Below, piece by piece: positions 44,029 to 52,970 of a DNA stretch of 58,231 bases. How positions within the stretch are numbered: the first letter of the stretch is position 1; each line of letters begins with the position of its first letter. The DNA lies in the NCBI GenBank assembly GCA_030532425.1, contig JAUNLD010000011.1:1-58231 (forward strand), written 5' to 3'. The DNA is from Lautropia sp. (GTDB taxonomy: Bacteria; Pseudomonadota; Gammaproteobacteria; Burkholderiales; Burkholderiaceae_E). Below the pieces are notes generated by a model, which did not search any database, was not told where the DNA came from, and was given only the letters and a program-made list of their open reading frames with translations. Position numbers and translations under genes: made by a program.

Positions 44029-44548
44029 GCGCACGTCCCCCCCACCCCACACCAGCGGGGGACCCCAACTCACGCCGGCATGGCTGGAGGAATGGGGCCC
44101 ATCCCCCGTGACAAGGGCCTGGCATGATGACGTCGTGCCAGGCCCTTGCTGCATTCCGGGTCCCTTTCCGGACCCATGCATAGCCACAGTTTTTGCCGGC
44201 CGGGCAGTCTGCAACGGTAACTCTTGTTAAGCAGTGCAGCGCCTGCGCCCTGCCACACGTTGCCTCATCCCCTCATGGGCCCCCGGGTTTCCGTCATAGG
44301 GTAAACCCGGGTTCGGGTATGCTGGAAACAGATCAGCCCTCGCCGCGGCGTGATACTTCCCATGCTGAAAGACGGCGAATCAAGCACTTAGCCCAACACG
44401 TTCTGGCAGGGCCGGCAAAACGCCCCGCGCCAGAAGACCGCAAGATAGGCAGGACTTATGACAAGGCGCAGCGCTAGAGACTAGAATGATTAGTGATTCG
44501 CTGTGATTCCTGCCCTTCCGAACCCAGGATTTTACATTTCGACACCAT
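44029..44548. other. 520-bp intergenic region with two hairpins
   Basis: No gene is seen. A 13-base-pair stem (CAAGGGCCTGGCA at 44112-44124 with 44136-44148) is a plausible rfbF terminator without a U-tract. A second stem CCCGGGTTT/AAACCCGGG lies at 44282-44311. The downstream gene's promoter should be in the right half. Confidence 0.55.
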
Positions 44549-45457
44549 ATGACAGCCATTTATTTTGATCGCAAGATCGACGATGACAGCCGCCGTGACC
44601 TGCTCTACAAGGGAGACCTGTTCGTCTACTCCGCCAATGAGCACTCACTGGCGCTGATCGAAGTGGCACGGCAACTGATCCGCGAGGCTTTTCCGGGAAT
44701 GGATCCCACGACCGCGCAACATCACTATCCGGTCGAGGAGTTTGCCCAGATCCTGTCCAAACTGAAGCCCGCCTTCATCCATCATCCCGAGTGCAAGAGG
44801 ATCATCCCGCAGATGATGGCGCATATCGGCTGTGACCTCGATCAGGTGTATTTCGACGTGCCGCGGATGCGCTCGTCCACCAGTGACGACTACCTGACCA
44901 CGGGCATCGCCTACGCCTTCCACGCACACCGCGACACCTGGTATTCGGCCCCCATGTGCCAGATCAACTGGTGGATTCCGATCTTCGACATCGAAGCCGG
45001 CAATGCCATGGCCTTCCATCCGGAATGGTTCGACAAGACCGTGCCGAACAACTCCGAAACCTACAATTACCAGGACTGGAACGCCAACCAGCGTTTCAAT
45101 GCGGCCCAACACATCGGCAAGGACACCCGTCCGCAGCCCAAGCTCCAGGAAGAGATCAAGCTCGACCCCGATGTCGTGGTGGTCACGCCTCCGGGAGGCA
45201 TGCTGCTGTTTGCTGCCTCGCACCTGCACTCATCGGTGCCCAATCAAAGCGGCAAGACGCGCTTCTCGATCGACTTCCGCGTGGTGCACAAGGGCGACCT
45301 GATCGCCCAGCGTGGTGCCCCCAACGTCGATTGCCGCTGCACGGGCTCGCCCATCAACGATTACCTCCAGGGCAGCACGCTGGCGCACCTGCCAGACGAC
45401 ATCCAGCAGATGTATCTGAAGAACTCGCCGATCCCGGCACCGGTCGCACGGCCCTGA
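44549..45457 (+). CDS. Putative Fe(II)/2-oxoglutarate-dependent oxygenase
   Basis: The 302-residue product has an HxD...H facial-triad pattern: His127-Arg-Asp129 in FHAHRDTWYSAPMCQINWW and His225 or His227 in FAASHLHSSV. Arg238 or Arg244 (KTRFSIDFR) could bind 2-oxoglutarate. The sequence layout resembles the phytanoyl-CoA dioxygenase superfamily. Such enzymes hydroxylate or otherwise modify small molecules or sugars. Placement in the polysaccharide locus suggests a sugar-modifying role, which is inference. It lies alone on the plus strand, converging with the aminotransferase gene across a bidirectional terminator. Confidence 0.62.
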   Translation: MTAIYFDRKIDDDSRRDLLYKGDLFVYSANEHSLALIEVARQLIREAFPGMDPTTAQHHYPVEEFAQILSKLKPAFIHHPECKRIIPQMMAHIGCDLDQVYFDVPRMRSSTSDDYLTTGIAYAFHAHRDTWYSAPMCQINWWIPIFDIEAGNAMAFHPEWFDKTVPNNSETYNYQDWNANQRFNAAQHIGKDTRPQPKLQEEIKLDPDVVVVTPPGGMLLFAASHLHSSVPNQSGKTRFSIDFRVVHKGDLIAQRGAPNVDCRCTGSPINDYLQGSTLAHLPDDIQQMYLKNSPIPAPVARP

Positions 45458-45573
45458 CGCCAGACCCGGCAGGCGCACGCCAGCCCCCGGAAACACACGG
45501 GCCCACCCGGGGAAACACGCAGACATCCCCGGGCGCCTGCCCAGGCTCACGGAAAGCCCGGACGCACGGAAAA

Positions 45574-45609
45574 ACGGCCCGACTGCCATGCAGATCGGGC
45601 CGTCCGTTT
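45574..45609. terminator. Bidirectional terminator between convergent genes
   Basis: ACGGCCCGA (45574-45582) pairs with TCGGGCCGT (45595-45603). The plus strand continues CCGTTTTTTG and the minus strand has GTTTTTCC after the stem. It serves both the oxygenase and the aminotransferase genes. Confidence 0.75.
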
Positions 45610-45620
45610 TTTGCCCCGCC

Positions 45621-46976
45621 TCAGTTGTAGCGGCGGTAGACCACCTTGGTGGGAGCACCGATCAGCAGGCCATCGGTACTTTCAGCCTCCAGCGCCTTCT
45701 TGTAGACGGCAGCGGCACGACTGAAGGCTTCGATCGTGTAGTCGATGTCGGCATCGTCGTGCGAATAGCTGACGATGAAGTTGGGTGCCAGCACGCCCCA
45801 GCGGATCAGCTCCTGCATGAACAAGGTGCGGAAGGGCTGCGACGGACGGCGCTCGTGGTCGAGCGTGGCGTACAGCAGGTTGCAGGCGCGGCCGGCCACC
45901 GAGAGGTGATCGCCGATGCCCAGATCGGCCGTGACCTGCTGAATGCCGGTGCGCAGGCGCTCGCCCACCCGGTAGAGGTGCTCGATGACCGGCTCGTCAC
46001 GGTAGATGCGCATCGTCTCGATGGCGGCGGCCAGACTGGGATTTTCGGCACCGTGGGTGGTGGACAGCAGGAAGACCCGCTCCTTGTCATGGCGCAGGCC
46101 GCCCAGCTCCATCACGTCGCGTCGCCCCGTCAGGGCCGACAGCGAAAAACCATTAGCCAGCGCCTTGCCAAAGCAGGACATGTCGGGCGAGACCCCATAC
46201 AGCGACTGGGCACCGCCCCGGTGAAAGCGAAAGCCGCTGATGGTTTCATCCAGCGTGACCAGCGCGCCGTGCTGATGGGACAGATCGATGACCTGCTGCA
46301 GGTAGCCTTCCAGTGGCTCTTCGGTCCTCGCCGGCTCCAGCAGCACCATGGCGATGCGGTCGGGGTATTCGGCAAACAGCTTCTTCAGGCTGTCGATGTT
46401 GTTGTAGTCGAACTTGAGCGTCAGCGACACCTCGACCTTCGAGACGCCGCCATCCATCGCGGTGGTGCCGATGAACCAGTCGTTGTACGAAAAGAACGGG
46501 CTGTTGGAACAGATCGCCACCAGGTCGCGGCCGGTGTAGGCACGGGCCAGCTTCAGCGCCGCCGTCAGGACGGTGGAGCCATCCTTGGCAAACTTGACCA
46601 TCTCGGCACTGGGCACCAGTGACTGAAGCATCTGCGCGCATTCCAGCTCGATCGGCGCCGGGCGGTTGAAATTGTTGCCCAGCAGCATCTGCCGATAGGC
46701 CGCCTCGATGACCGGCGCATAGGCGTGGCCCAGCGTGACGGCCCGCAGGCCCATGCCGTATTCGATGAACTCGTTGCCGTCCACATCCCAGATGTGGCAG
46801 CCCTTGCCGCGCACGATGAAGCCCGGCGAGCGCTCGGGAAACTGATCGTCGCCCTTGGCGTAGGTATGGGCCCCCCCCGGAATGGTGTTGTGAACCAGAT
46901 GACGGAGCGCCGCCGACTGATCGAAGCGGGTGCGTTCGACCATTGCAGGGACCGAGGGCTTCAGGGAAGATTTCAT
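45621..46976 (-). CDS. Class III aminotransferase (glutamate-1-semialdehyde aminomutase-like)
   Basis: This PLP enzyme of 451 residues resembles HemL. It has TIPGGAHTYAKGDDQFPERS, the cofactor-phosphate segment, TLDETISGFRFHRGG with Asp243, and the Schiff-base Lys271 in CFGKALANGFSLSAL. Differences from HemL (VPSAEMVKFAKDGSTVLTAA and the long N-terminus) suggest it is not the heme-pathway enzyme. It may act on a sugar or an amino acid linked to the polysaccharide. It is the last gene of a probable minus-strand operon: methyltransferase, DUF4910 protein, this gene. Specificity is unknown. Confidence 0.83.
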   Translation of the reverse strand: MKSSLKPSVPAMVERTRFDQSAALRHLVHNTIPGGAHTYAKGDDQFPERSPGFIVRGKGCHIWDVDGNEFIEYGMGLRAVTLGHAYAPVIEAAYRQMLLGNNFNRPAPIELECAQMLQSLVPSAEMVKFAKDGSTVLTAALKLARAYTGRDLVAICSNSPFFSYNDWFIGTTAMDGGVSKVEVSLTLKFDYNNIDSLKKLFAEYPDRIAMVLLEPARTEEPLEGYLQQVIDLSHQHGALVTLDETISGFRFHRGGAQSLYGVSPDMSCFGKALANGFSLSALTGRRDVMELGGLRHDKERVFLLSTTHGAENPSLAAAIETMRIYRDEPVIEHLYRVGERLRTGIQQVTADLGIGDHLSVAGRACNLLYATLDHERRPSQPFRTLFMQELIRWGVLAPNFIVSYSHDDADIDYTIEAFSRAAAVYKKALEAESTDGLLIGAPTKVVYRRYN

Positions 46977-47058
46977 CGTGGGCCACCCACCTGAAAGACA
47001 AGAGTTGGAATAGGGAGCCGAATGCTGTCAAAAGCTCCACGCATCACATAATTCGATG

Positions 47059-48396
47059 TCATCTTACAACAACATCCAGCAATTGATGGTGCATTAATGC
47101 CTCGGCTGCCTGATGGAGCAGATCAAAGGGCTGGCCGGCGGTTTCAGCGATATCGAGAAGACTGCGGGTGCCGTCGGACTGATTCAGCACCCACAGCAAC
47201 GCCAGTTGCAATTTCTGGCTCTCATTATGTCCGCCAATCAACGAGTACAAGCCCCTTTTGCCCAGCTGTGGCTCTCCAAAGGGACACAAGTTGCGGAATG
47301 TCGCATTACGTTCCACAATGCTGATGCCTTTTAGCAACAATGCCAGGGACTGTTGCAAGTTGGCCGCCTTGATGAACGAAAGATTGTCAGCCGACGTGTG
47401 GTACTGCGGATACGAACCGTAGGTGGAACGTGAGAAGCAGCCCATCGGCAGGTTGAAGCCGGGCGAGCAATACTGACGCTCGTCATACCCATAGGGAATG
47501 AATGGCAGCAGGTGATGGGGGTTGCCGCTATTGGCCAGCACCATCGCCATGATCCGGTCGATCTCGGCATCGCCCCGACGGCTGCGCTTGTAGTGATAGT
47601 CGCCATCATCCCCCACACCCGAGATGACGATGCCATGCCGCACCCGGCGCGTGACATCCACCCGCTGCGACAGCCAGGTGATGACACCGATGGTGGAGGG
47701 CGCAAACACGAAGCGGTAGGTGAAGTGCCGCCTGGGCAGTGCGGCCAGCGAGCGCGCCAGCCACGTGGCCACGGCAATGCCCGAGAGGTTGTCGTTGGCC
47801 AGCGAGGGATGGCAGATGTGGGTGGAGATCAGCACCTCCTGAGCCGATTCGCCTGGCAGCACGCATTCGCCAAAGGTGAGCGACCCCGGTACCAGATCGG
47901 TATCGACACAGACCTCGTACTCGCCTTCCGGCAGCGACTGCAACAGGTTGTGCGTCAGGCAGAAGCCCCAGTCACGCTTGAAGTACTGGGTGCGATAGGG
48001 GATCAGGTCGGGCCGGTCCGGTAACGAGAACAGCCGCGGACGCAGCTCGTCCAGGCTCATCTTCCCCCGAAACGGCGCACTGTAGTTGACCAGGTGCAGG
48101 TTGTGCTCGGCGATGTCGACGATCTTGCGGCCATCCGGCCCCTTGATCCAGGCCTCGCGCACCTGCCATTCGGCAGGCACCTCCCAGTCGAAGATCTTCG
48201 TGCCGGTGGGCACTTCGGTGACGGTGACGGGAATGTGCCGGCCAATGGCTGCCAGCGTGTCGCGCACGCCCTGCCCGGTGATGCTGCGCAACATCGGATA
48301 GAGCGAGGCGCAAAAGGCGTGCATGGCCTCGCCCTGCCCCTGGGCAAGGTCCGGCAGGGAGGCGGCGCCAGCGACGGCGGACGGGTTGCTGCTCAT
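47059..48396 (-). CDS. DUF4910 aminopeptidase-like protein
   Basis: The 445-residue product has an N-terminal DUF4910 part (MLRSITGQGVRDTLAAIGRH, VPTGTKIFDWEVPAEWQVRE). A zinc-peptidase-like domain follows: STHICHPSLANDNLSGIAVA gives a His and an Asp ligand, and SGVGDDGDYHYKRSRRG and YDERQYCSPG come later. A C-terminal winged-helix-like segment resembles those of this family. Members recur in polysaccharide loci with aminotransferases and methyltransferases; the reaction is not established (possibly deacylation). The ATG at MSSNPSAVAG has AAGGTATCGACC upstream. It lies between the methyltransferase and aminotransferase genes. Confidence 0.82.
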   Translation of the reverse strand: MSSNPSAVAGAASLPDLAQGQGEAMHAFCASLYPMLRSITGQGVRDTLAAIGRHIPVTVTEVPTGTKIFDWEVPAEWQVREAWIKGPDGRKIVDIAEHNLHLVNYSAPFRGKMSLDELRPRLFSLPDRPDLIPYRTQYFKRDWGFCLTHNLLQSLPEGEYEVCVDTDLVPGSLTFGECVLPGESAQEVLISTHICHPSLANDNLSGIAVATWLARSLAALPRRHFTYRFVFAPSTIGVITWLSQRVDVTRRVRHGIVISGVGDDGDYHYKRSRRGDAEIDRIMAMVLANSGNPHHLLPFIPYGYDERQYCSPGFNLPMGCFSRSTYGSYPQYHTSADNLSFIKAANLQQSLALLLKGISIVERNATFRNLCPFGEPQLGKRGLYSLIGGHNESQKLQLALLWVLNQSDGTRSLLDIAETAGQPFDLLHQAAEALMHHQLLDVVVR

Positions 48397-48514
48397 GGTC
48401 GATACCTTGTTGCGTGATACGGAAGGCGCAACGGCGCCAGCCACCCCGACAGGGCCGGGGCGGCTGACACCGTTGTCGTCACAGGGCATGAAAAAATTTC
48501 AGTCGCCGCCTGTG

Positions 48515-49807
48515 TCAGTCAAAGATCTGGACTTCAGGCACCAGAATGACGAACTTGCCCCCCCATTCGCGGATGGCGCTCATCTGCTTCATCACCTCGT
48601 CCTTCAGGTTCCAGGCCAGGATCACCAGATAGTCCGGCCGTGTCTCCAGGATGCGCTCCGGCCCGTAGATCGGGATCTGGGTACCCGGCAGGAAATGGTT
48701 CTGCTTGTGCGGGTTGCGATCGACCGTGTACTCGATGTAGTCGGAACGCACACCAGCGTAGTTGAGCAGCGTGGCCGCCTTGGCGGGCGCACCGTAGGCG
48801 GCAATGCGCTTGCCCTGCTCGTGCGCTTCCAGCACGAAGCGCAGCAGGCTGCGCTTGCTGGCGCGGATGCGCTCTTCAAGCGCCAGATAGGGTTCGAGCG
48901 TATCGAGGCCCGCATCACGCTCGCGCTTTTCCATCTCTGCCACGCGCGGCGACACCGGCTGCCTGCCGGTGGCGGTGGGCTGGCAGAAAACGCGCAACGA
49001 ACCGCCGTGGTTGGGGATCTCCTCGACATCGAAGACCGACAGGCCGTGGTGGGCCAGGATCTTCGTGAAGGTCAGGAACCCGTGATAGCAGAAGTGCTCG
49101 TGGTAGATGTTGTCGAACTGGTTCTTCTGCAACAGGTTCAGCACGTGGTGAAACTCGAAGGTTGCCACACCTTCCGGCTTCAGCAACACGGCAAAGCCGG
49201 CGACAAAGTCGTTGAGGTCGGGCACATGGGCCACCACGTTGTTGGCCGCCATCAGATCGGCCGCGTGCCCCATCTCCTTCAGCTTGCGGGCGCTTTCGAC
49301 GCCAAAGAACATCACCTCGGTGGGGATGCCCAGCGCCCGGGCAGCCTCGGCCACGTTGGCCGCCGGCTCGACGCCCAGCACCGGCACGCCCTTGGGCAGG
49401 AACCAGCGCAACAGGTAGCCATCGTTGGCCGCCACCTCGACGACCTTGCTGTTGGCCCCCAGACTGAAGCGCTCGGTCATCTCGTCGGCATAGCGCTTGC
49501 CATGATCGAGCATCGCCTGCACGTAGGACGAGAAATAGGCGTAATCCGAGAAGATCGCCTCGCCACTCTGGAACTCTTCCAGCTGCACCAGGAAGCAGTC
49601 GGAACAGACATAGGCGTGCAGCGGGAAGAACGGCTCCATCTTGTTGAGGTCTTCCGGCTTGCGGATGGCATTGGCCATCGGCGACATGCCGAGGTTGGCG
49701 ACGGTATGGCGCAACTGCGAGCCGCAGAAACGGCATTTGGCATGCGTGGCAGCCTGGGCAACAAGATCGCGGCTACCGGCGGCAGCAGAGGTGTGGGTTC
49801 CTGACAT
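48515..49807 (-). CDS. Sugar C-methyltransferase-like protein
   Basis: The 430-residue product has the layout of NDP-hexose C-methyltransferases (TylC3-like). An N-terminal zinc-binding domain has four Cys (CRFCGS and CSDCFLV). A SAM-binding domain (VVEVAANDGYLLRWFL) with VAHVPDLNDFVAGF follows, then the catalytic YHEHFCYHGF segment. The C-terminal methyltransferase-14 domain includes IAAYGAPAKAATLLNYAG and ILAWNLKDEVM. It would add a methyl to carbon 3 of a keto-sugar nucleotide. With RfbF it suggests a branched CDP-deoxy sugar. The start is the ATG at MSGTHTS. Confidence 0.88.
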   Translation of the reverse strand: MSGTHTSAAAGSRDLVAQAATHAKCRFCGSQLRHTVANLGMSPMANAIRKPEDLNKMEPFFPLHAYVCSDCFLVQLEEFQSGEAIFSDYAYFSSYVQAMLDHGKRYADEMTERFSLGANSKVVEVAANDGYLLRWFLPKGVPVLGVEPAANVAEAARALGIPTEVMFFGVESARKLKEMGHAADLMAANNVVAHVPDLNDFVAGFAVLLKPEGVATFEFHHVLNLLQKNQFDNIYHEHFCYHGFLTFTKILAHHGLSVFDVEEIPNHGGSLRVFCQPTATGRQPVSPRVAEMEKRERDAGLDTLEPYLALEERIRASKRSLLRFVLEAHEQGKRIAAYGAPAKAATLLNYAGVRSDYIEYTVDRNPHKQNHFLPGTQIPIYGPERILETRPDYLVILAWNLKDEVMKQMSAIREWGGKFVILVPEVQIFD

Positions 49808-50137
49808 GAGTGGGACTGGACTGAAAGAATGAAAGCCGACGGGCACTGCTCTGGATGGGCCAGACACGGGAACAGCAGCCGGCCTGGCGCCCCCGGCACC
49901 AGACGGGACCAACAACAGCCCGCCCGGCGCCTGACGCACACTTCAGGATAACCGAGTCACCCCGAAAGGGCACGCCAAGGAGATCAACGTACCACAGACC
50001 CCGACAACGGGAGGGCGACCAAATTGGCAGACTGGTCGATATACCTGACATTGCACCGCCTAACGGCACTGCAAGAAAGACCGACGGTCGGTACCCGCAG
50101 TATAAGGAATCACCCAGGCAACGGCCCCCAGACGCAG
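49808..50137. other. Promoter region of the methyltransferase operon
   Basis: 330 bases without a gene. The minus-strand operon promoter should be here; no strong match to a sigma factor consensus was identified. Confidence 0.4.
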
Positions 50138-50161
50138 AAACGGCGCCATGAGGCGCCGTTT
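50138..50161 (-). terminator. Hairpin after epsE
   Basis: AAACGGCGCC (50138-50147), loop ATGA, GGCGCCGTTT (50152-50161) is a perfect ten-base stem 50 bases after the epsE stop. The U-tract on the minus strand is short (TTTCTGC). Confidence 0.7.
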
Positions 50162-50211
50162 CCGTGGCCCGCCAGAGGCTGGCGAGCGGGACATCGTGCA
50201 GTGGAAGACGA

Positions 50212-51030
50212 TCAGAAGATGCTTTCGCGCACGAAGATCAGGTCGTCCTGACGAACCGGGTCATCCAGCTTGGGTTCCAGCACCTGGATGTTGCGATCAC
50301 CCACGCGACGGTGCAGACGGATGCCACGATCGGTACCACGCAGGGTCAGGCCACCTCCCTTGGCGATGGCCTGGGCCACCGTCATGCCACGATCCAGAAC
50401 ATACTGGCCCGGACGCTGCACCTGACCATAAACATAGTAGTTGGGTGCCTTGTTGACGAAGACGGTGTCGCCTGCCTGCAGGACCACGTCCTTACTCAGG
50501 TCGCCGGTCGTGAACATGTCGACCAGGTCGATTTCCAGACGCTGCGGACGGCCGTTGCGGGTGGTCATCAGGATGACGGTGTTGGCACCGGTCTCGTTCA
50601 CGCCACCAGCCACCGACAGGATCTCGGACAGACGCATGCCGGTCGTTTCGAGCGGATAGCGGCCCGGCGTGGCCACGTTGCCCAGCACGGAAACCTGCTG
50701 ACTGCGGAATTGCAGCACGTTCAGCGTGACCTGCGGGTTTTGCAGGAAGCGGCCTTCGCGCAGGCGGGTGGCGATCAGGTTTTCGGCCTGCTGTGGCGAC
50801 AGGCCGGCCAGCTTGACCACCCCCAGCAGCGGGTAGGAGATGACGCCACTTTCCGAGATGCGGGCCTCGACGGAGAGATCCTGCGACTGGAAGACCTGGA
50901 TGCGCACCACGTCACCCGGGCCGAGCAGGTAGTCGCTGCGGGCGGCCTGGGCCGACGCCTGCGGCGCCAGCACGATGGCTGCCAGCGCCATCAGCGCCAG
51001 CAGGAACTTTTTGAAGCGAGAAAGAATCAT
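50212..51030 (-). CDS. Polysaccharide export protein (Wza/EpsE-like)
   Basis: This periplasmic or outer-membrane exporter component has 272 residues. The signal peptide begins MILSRFKKFLLALMALAAIV and ends QASAQA. The Poly_export domain is YLLGPGDVVRIQVFQSQDLS, then ISESGVISYPLLGVVKLAGL. SLBB-type repeats (VSVLGNVATPGRYPLETTGM and YVYGQVQRPGQYVLDRGMTV) follow. No lipobox Cys is present, unlike E. coli Wza. It is probably the EpsE-type outer-membrane channel of the exopolysaccharide locus; epsL lies upstream on the same strand. Confidence 0.9.
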   Translation of the reverse strand: MILSRFKKFLLALMALAAIVLAPQASAQAARSDYLLGPGDVVRIQVFQSQDLSVEARISESGVISYPLLGVVKLAGLSPQQAENLIATRLREGRFLQNPQVTLNVLQFRSQQVSVLGNVATPGRYPLETTGMRLSEILSVAGGVNETGANTVILMTTRNGRPQRLEIDLVDMFTTGDLSKDVVLQAGDTVFVNKAPNYYVYGQVQRPGQYVLDRGMTVAQAIAKGGGLTLRGTDRGIRLHRRVGDRNIQVLEPKLDDPVRQDDLIFVRESIF

Positions 51031-51274
51031 GGGATGCCGTCCTAAATGGAAGGGAAATCTCTGCCTGCCTGCACATGCCGGACAGCGCCGGCATGCGGGT
51101 CGGCCAACTGACCGAAGACGGCCATTCTAGTCCGCCTTCAGGCTTACAAACGTGAATGATATCCGCCTCTTCCTGTGAAAGCTGCCGATAACCATCCATA
51201 CCACGCACATTGGAACCCGCCCGGCCAGCCGGCCATGCCGGCAGAAGCGGCCGGCCAGGCGGCAACCGCAAACG
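51031..51274. other. Gap between the epsL terminator and epsE
   Basis: No gene is seen; it should hold the epsE promoter. The gap up to epsL (51031-51383) is 353 bases. Confidence 0.4.
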
Positions 51275-51304
51275 CCAGACCCCGGCACGCAGGCCGGGGT
51301 CTGG
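51275..51304 (-). terminator. Hairpin after epsL
   Basis: CCAGACCCCGGC (51275-51286) pairs perfectly with GCCGGGGTCTGG (51293-51304) around a six-base loop, 80 bases after the epsL stop. It separates epsL from epsE. No clear U-tract follows. Confidence 0.65.
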
Positions 51305-51383
51305 CAGGAAGGGGCGCATCAGGAAAGCACATCAGCCGGCCAGCCCCCGGCAGCAGGCCAGGGCGGCCGGACATATGGCCCGA

Positions 51384-52715
51384 TCAGAACTGGATGCGCA
51401 GACCCGCGCCAATCACGTTGGCATTGTAGTCGAGGGTATTGCGGTTCGAGTCACGGCGCTCGTGCGAGGCATTGAGCAGCAACGACATGTTGCGGCGGAA
51501 TTCATAGGTGACTTCCGCTCCCGCGGCCAGGATCTTGTCGCGGCGCTCGGCCTCACCGGCTGCCAGCTGCTCGCCCTTGTAGAGACGCTGGTAGTAGCGC
51601 AGGTAAGGTCCGAGCGAGATCTTGCCGGTGGCCTGGATGACCGGGCTGAAGTCGATCGAGCGGGTGTCGGCATACGAAGCGGTGGCCGCATCGTCATCCG
51701 GCTCGATCGAACGGGCCAGCGAGACCCGGCCCTGCACGTTGCCGCTGATGGCCCATTCGACGTCGAAACCGGTGGTCAGACCCCTGAAGTTGCGGTTGCC
51801 CTGGTCGTAATCACGCTTGGTGTAGCCGATGAAGCCGGCCAGACGGCTGTCTTCGCTGGGGCGATACTGGACGCGCGAGAGCAGCGAATCTTCCTTGTAG
51901 TCGTTTTCGCGGCAGTTGCCAGCACACAGCAGTTCGGCACCATTGTCGTCATAGCGCTGCGACATCCGGTAGTCGCCATCGGTCTTGCGGTAGACGAAGT
52001 CAACCTCGATGCCGGTCCCCGGCGCATAGCGCACACCTGCCTCACCGGACTTCAGGTCGTAGTCGGTATCTTTATAGACTTCGAGGGAGTTGCGGCTGCG
52101 GTTCAGCTCGACCCCGGCGATCGCAGACCAGACCGGCGTGAAGCGAAAGCCCGCGTTGAAGAACAGCAACTGCCCGTCGACGTTGTTGCGGTCGGACGAA
52201 ACGTTGGTCAGCGCGTTGCTGACACGGTCCTGCACCGTCGGCTGACGGCGCGAGAGGTTGAAGCCGACATTGCCAAACAGCGGACGGCCGATCACCCAGT
52301 CGAGGTTGGCCCCTGCGTTGTACCCCACGTGGTCAAAGTCGTCGTACTCGTTGTACTTGAACCCCTCGACCCGGGCATTGGCGCGCAGGCGCTGCTGGCT
52401 GATGAGGCGGTCGAATTCGATACCGGCACCGGCTTGCAGGTAGGTGTCGCCCAGCCCGCGGTCGGCGTAACGGCCAGCCTCGGAACTGTCTTTTACACGC
52501 AACAGATTGTCATCGTGCGTTACTTGCACATCACCGGTCAGCTTGATGACGTCAGCGTCCGCATCCGGCACCCAGCCCTGCTCCATCGGGGTGTAGCTCT
52601 GCGCCTGCGCGCCGCTGGCGGCCAGCCCGCACAACGCCGCAGCCACGGCTCCACAGACAACCCGCAAAGCCTGGCGCTGGGCGCCCTTTTTTTGCATTCC
52701 GTTGATTTCTTTCAT
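51384..52715 (-). CDS. Outer-membrane beta-barrel protein of the EpsL family
   Basis: EpsL-type proteins are 16-stranded-like barrels encoded in methanolan-type and PEP-CTERM-associated exopolysaccharide loci, and probably help secretion across the outer membrane. The 443-residue product starts MKEINGMQKKGAQRQALRVV with a signal peptide ending SGAQAQ. The rest is alternating amphipathic strands rich in aromatic and charged residues, ending in Phe (GAGLRIQF), the usual barrel C-terminus. The N-terminal start could be six codons later. It is divergent from the undecaprenyl-phosphate transferase gene. Confidence 0.85.
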   Translation of the reverse strand: MKEINGMQKKGAQRQALRVVCGAVAAALCGLAASGAQAQSYTPMEQGWVPDADADVIKLTGDVQVTHDDNLLRVKDSSEAGRYADRGLGDTYLQAGAGIEFDRLISQQRLRANARVEGFKYNEYDDFDHVGYNAGANLDWVIGRPLFGNVGFNLSRRQPTVQDRVSNALTNVSSDRNNVDGQLLFFNAGFRFTPVWSAIAGVELNRSRNSLEVYKDTDYDLKSGEAGVRYAPGTGIEVDFVYRKTDGDYRMSQRYDDNGAELLCAGNCRENDYKEDSLLSRVQYRPSEDSRLAGFIGYTKRDYDQGNRNFRGLTTGFDVEWAISGNVQGRVSLARSIEPDDDAATASYADTRSIDFSPVIQATGKISLGPYLRYYQRLYKGEQLAAGEAERRDKILAAGAEVTYEFRRNMSLLLNASHERRDSNRNTLDYNANVIGAGLRIQF

Positions 52716-52970
52716 GACTATCCTGTCGTAAAAAGCCCAAAATGAGGACATGGCGGGGGCGGACCCCGTCTTCTTATGCGCCACACTAAAGCATTGAGAG
52801 GATCATGCCAAGCCCCGCAAGCGATCCATGTGAACACTGACACCTGACTGACAAACGGGATACCATTCTCGGCATCATCCTGTGCTAACAGTCGTGGGTC
52901 TATACACGAACATTCCAGCAAGCCTCTACACCGGGCTCGCCCCCCACTCTCTGGCGCCCTGATACGTGGT

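Noticed and set aside
44282-44311. Inverted repeat CCCGGGTTT as a CRISPR-like or insertion-sequence end
   Set aside because: Only one pair is present, without repeats, spacers or transposase; a simple hairpin is enough.
44400-44425. Sigma54 promoter before the oxygenase gene (TGGCAGGGCCGGCA)
   Set aside because: GG and GC are 10 bases apart instead of 12, so it does not fit.
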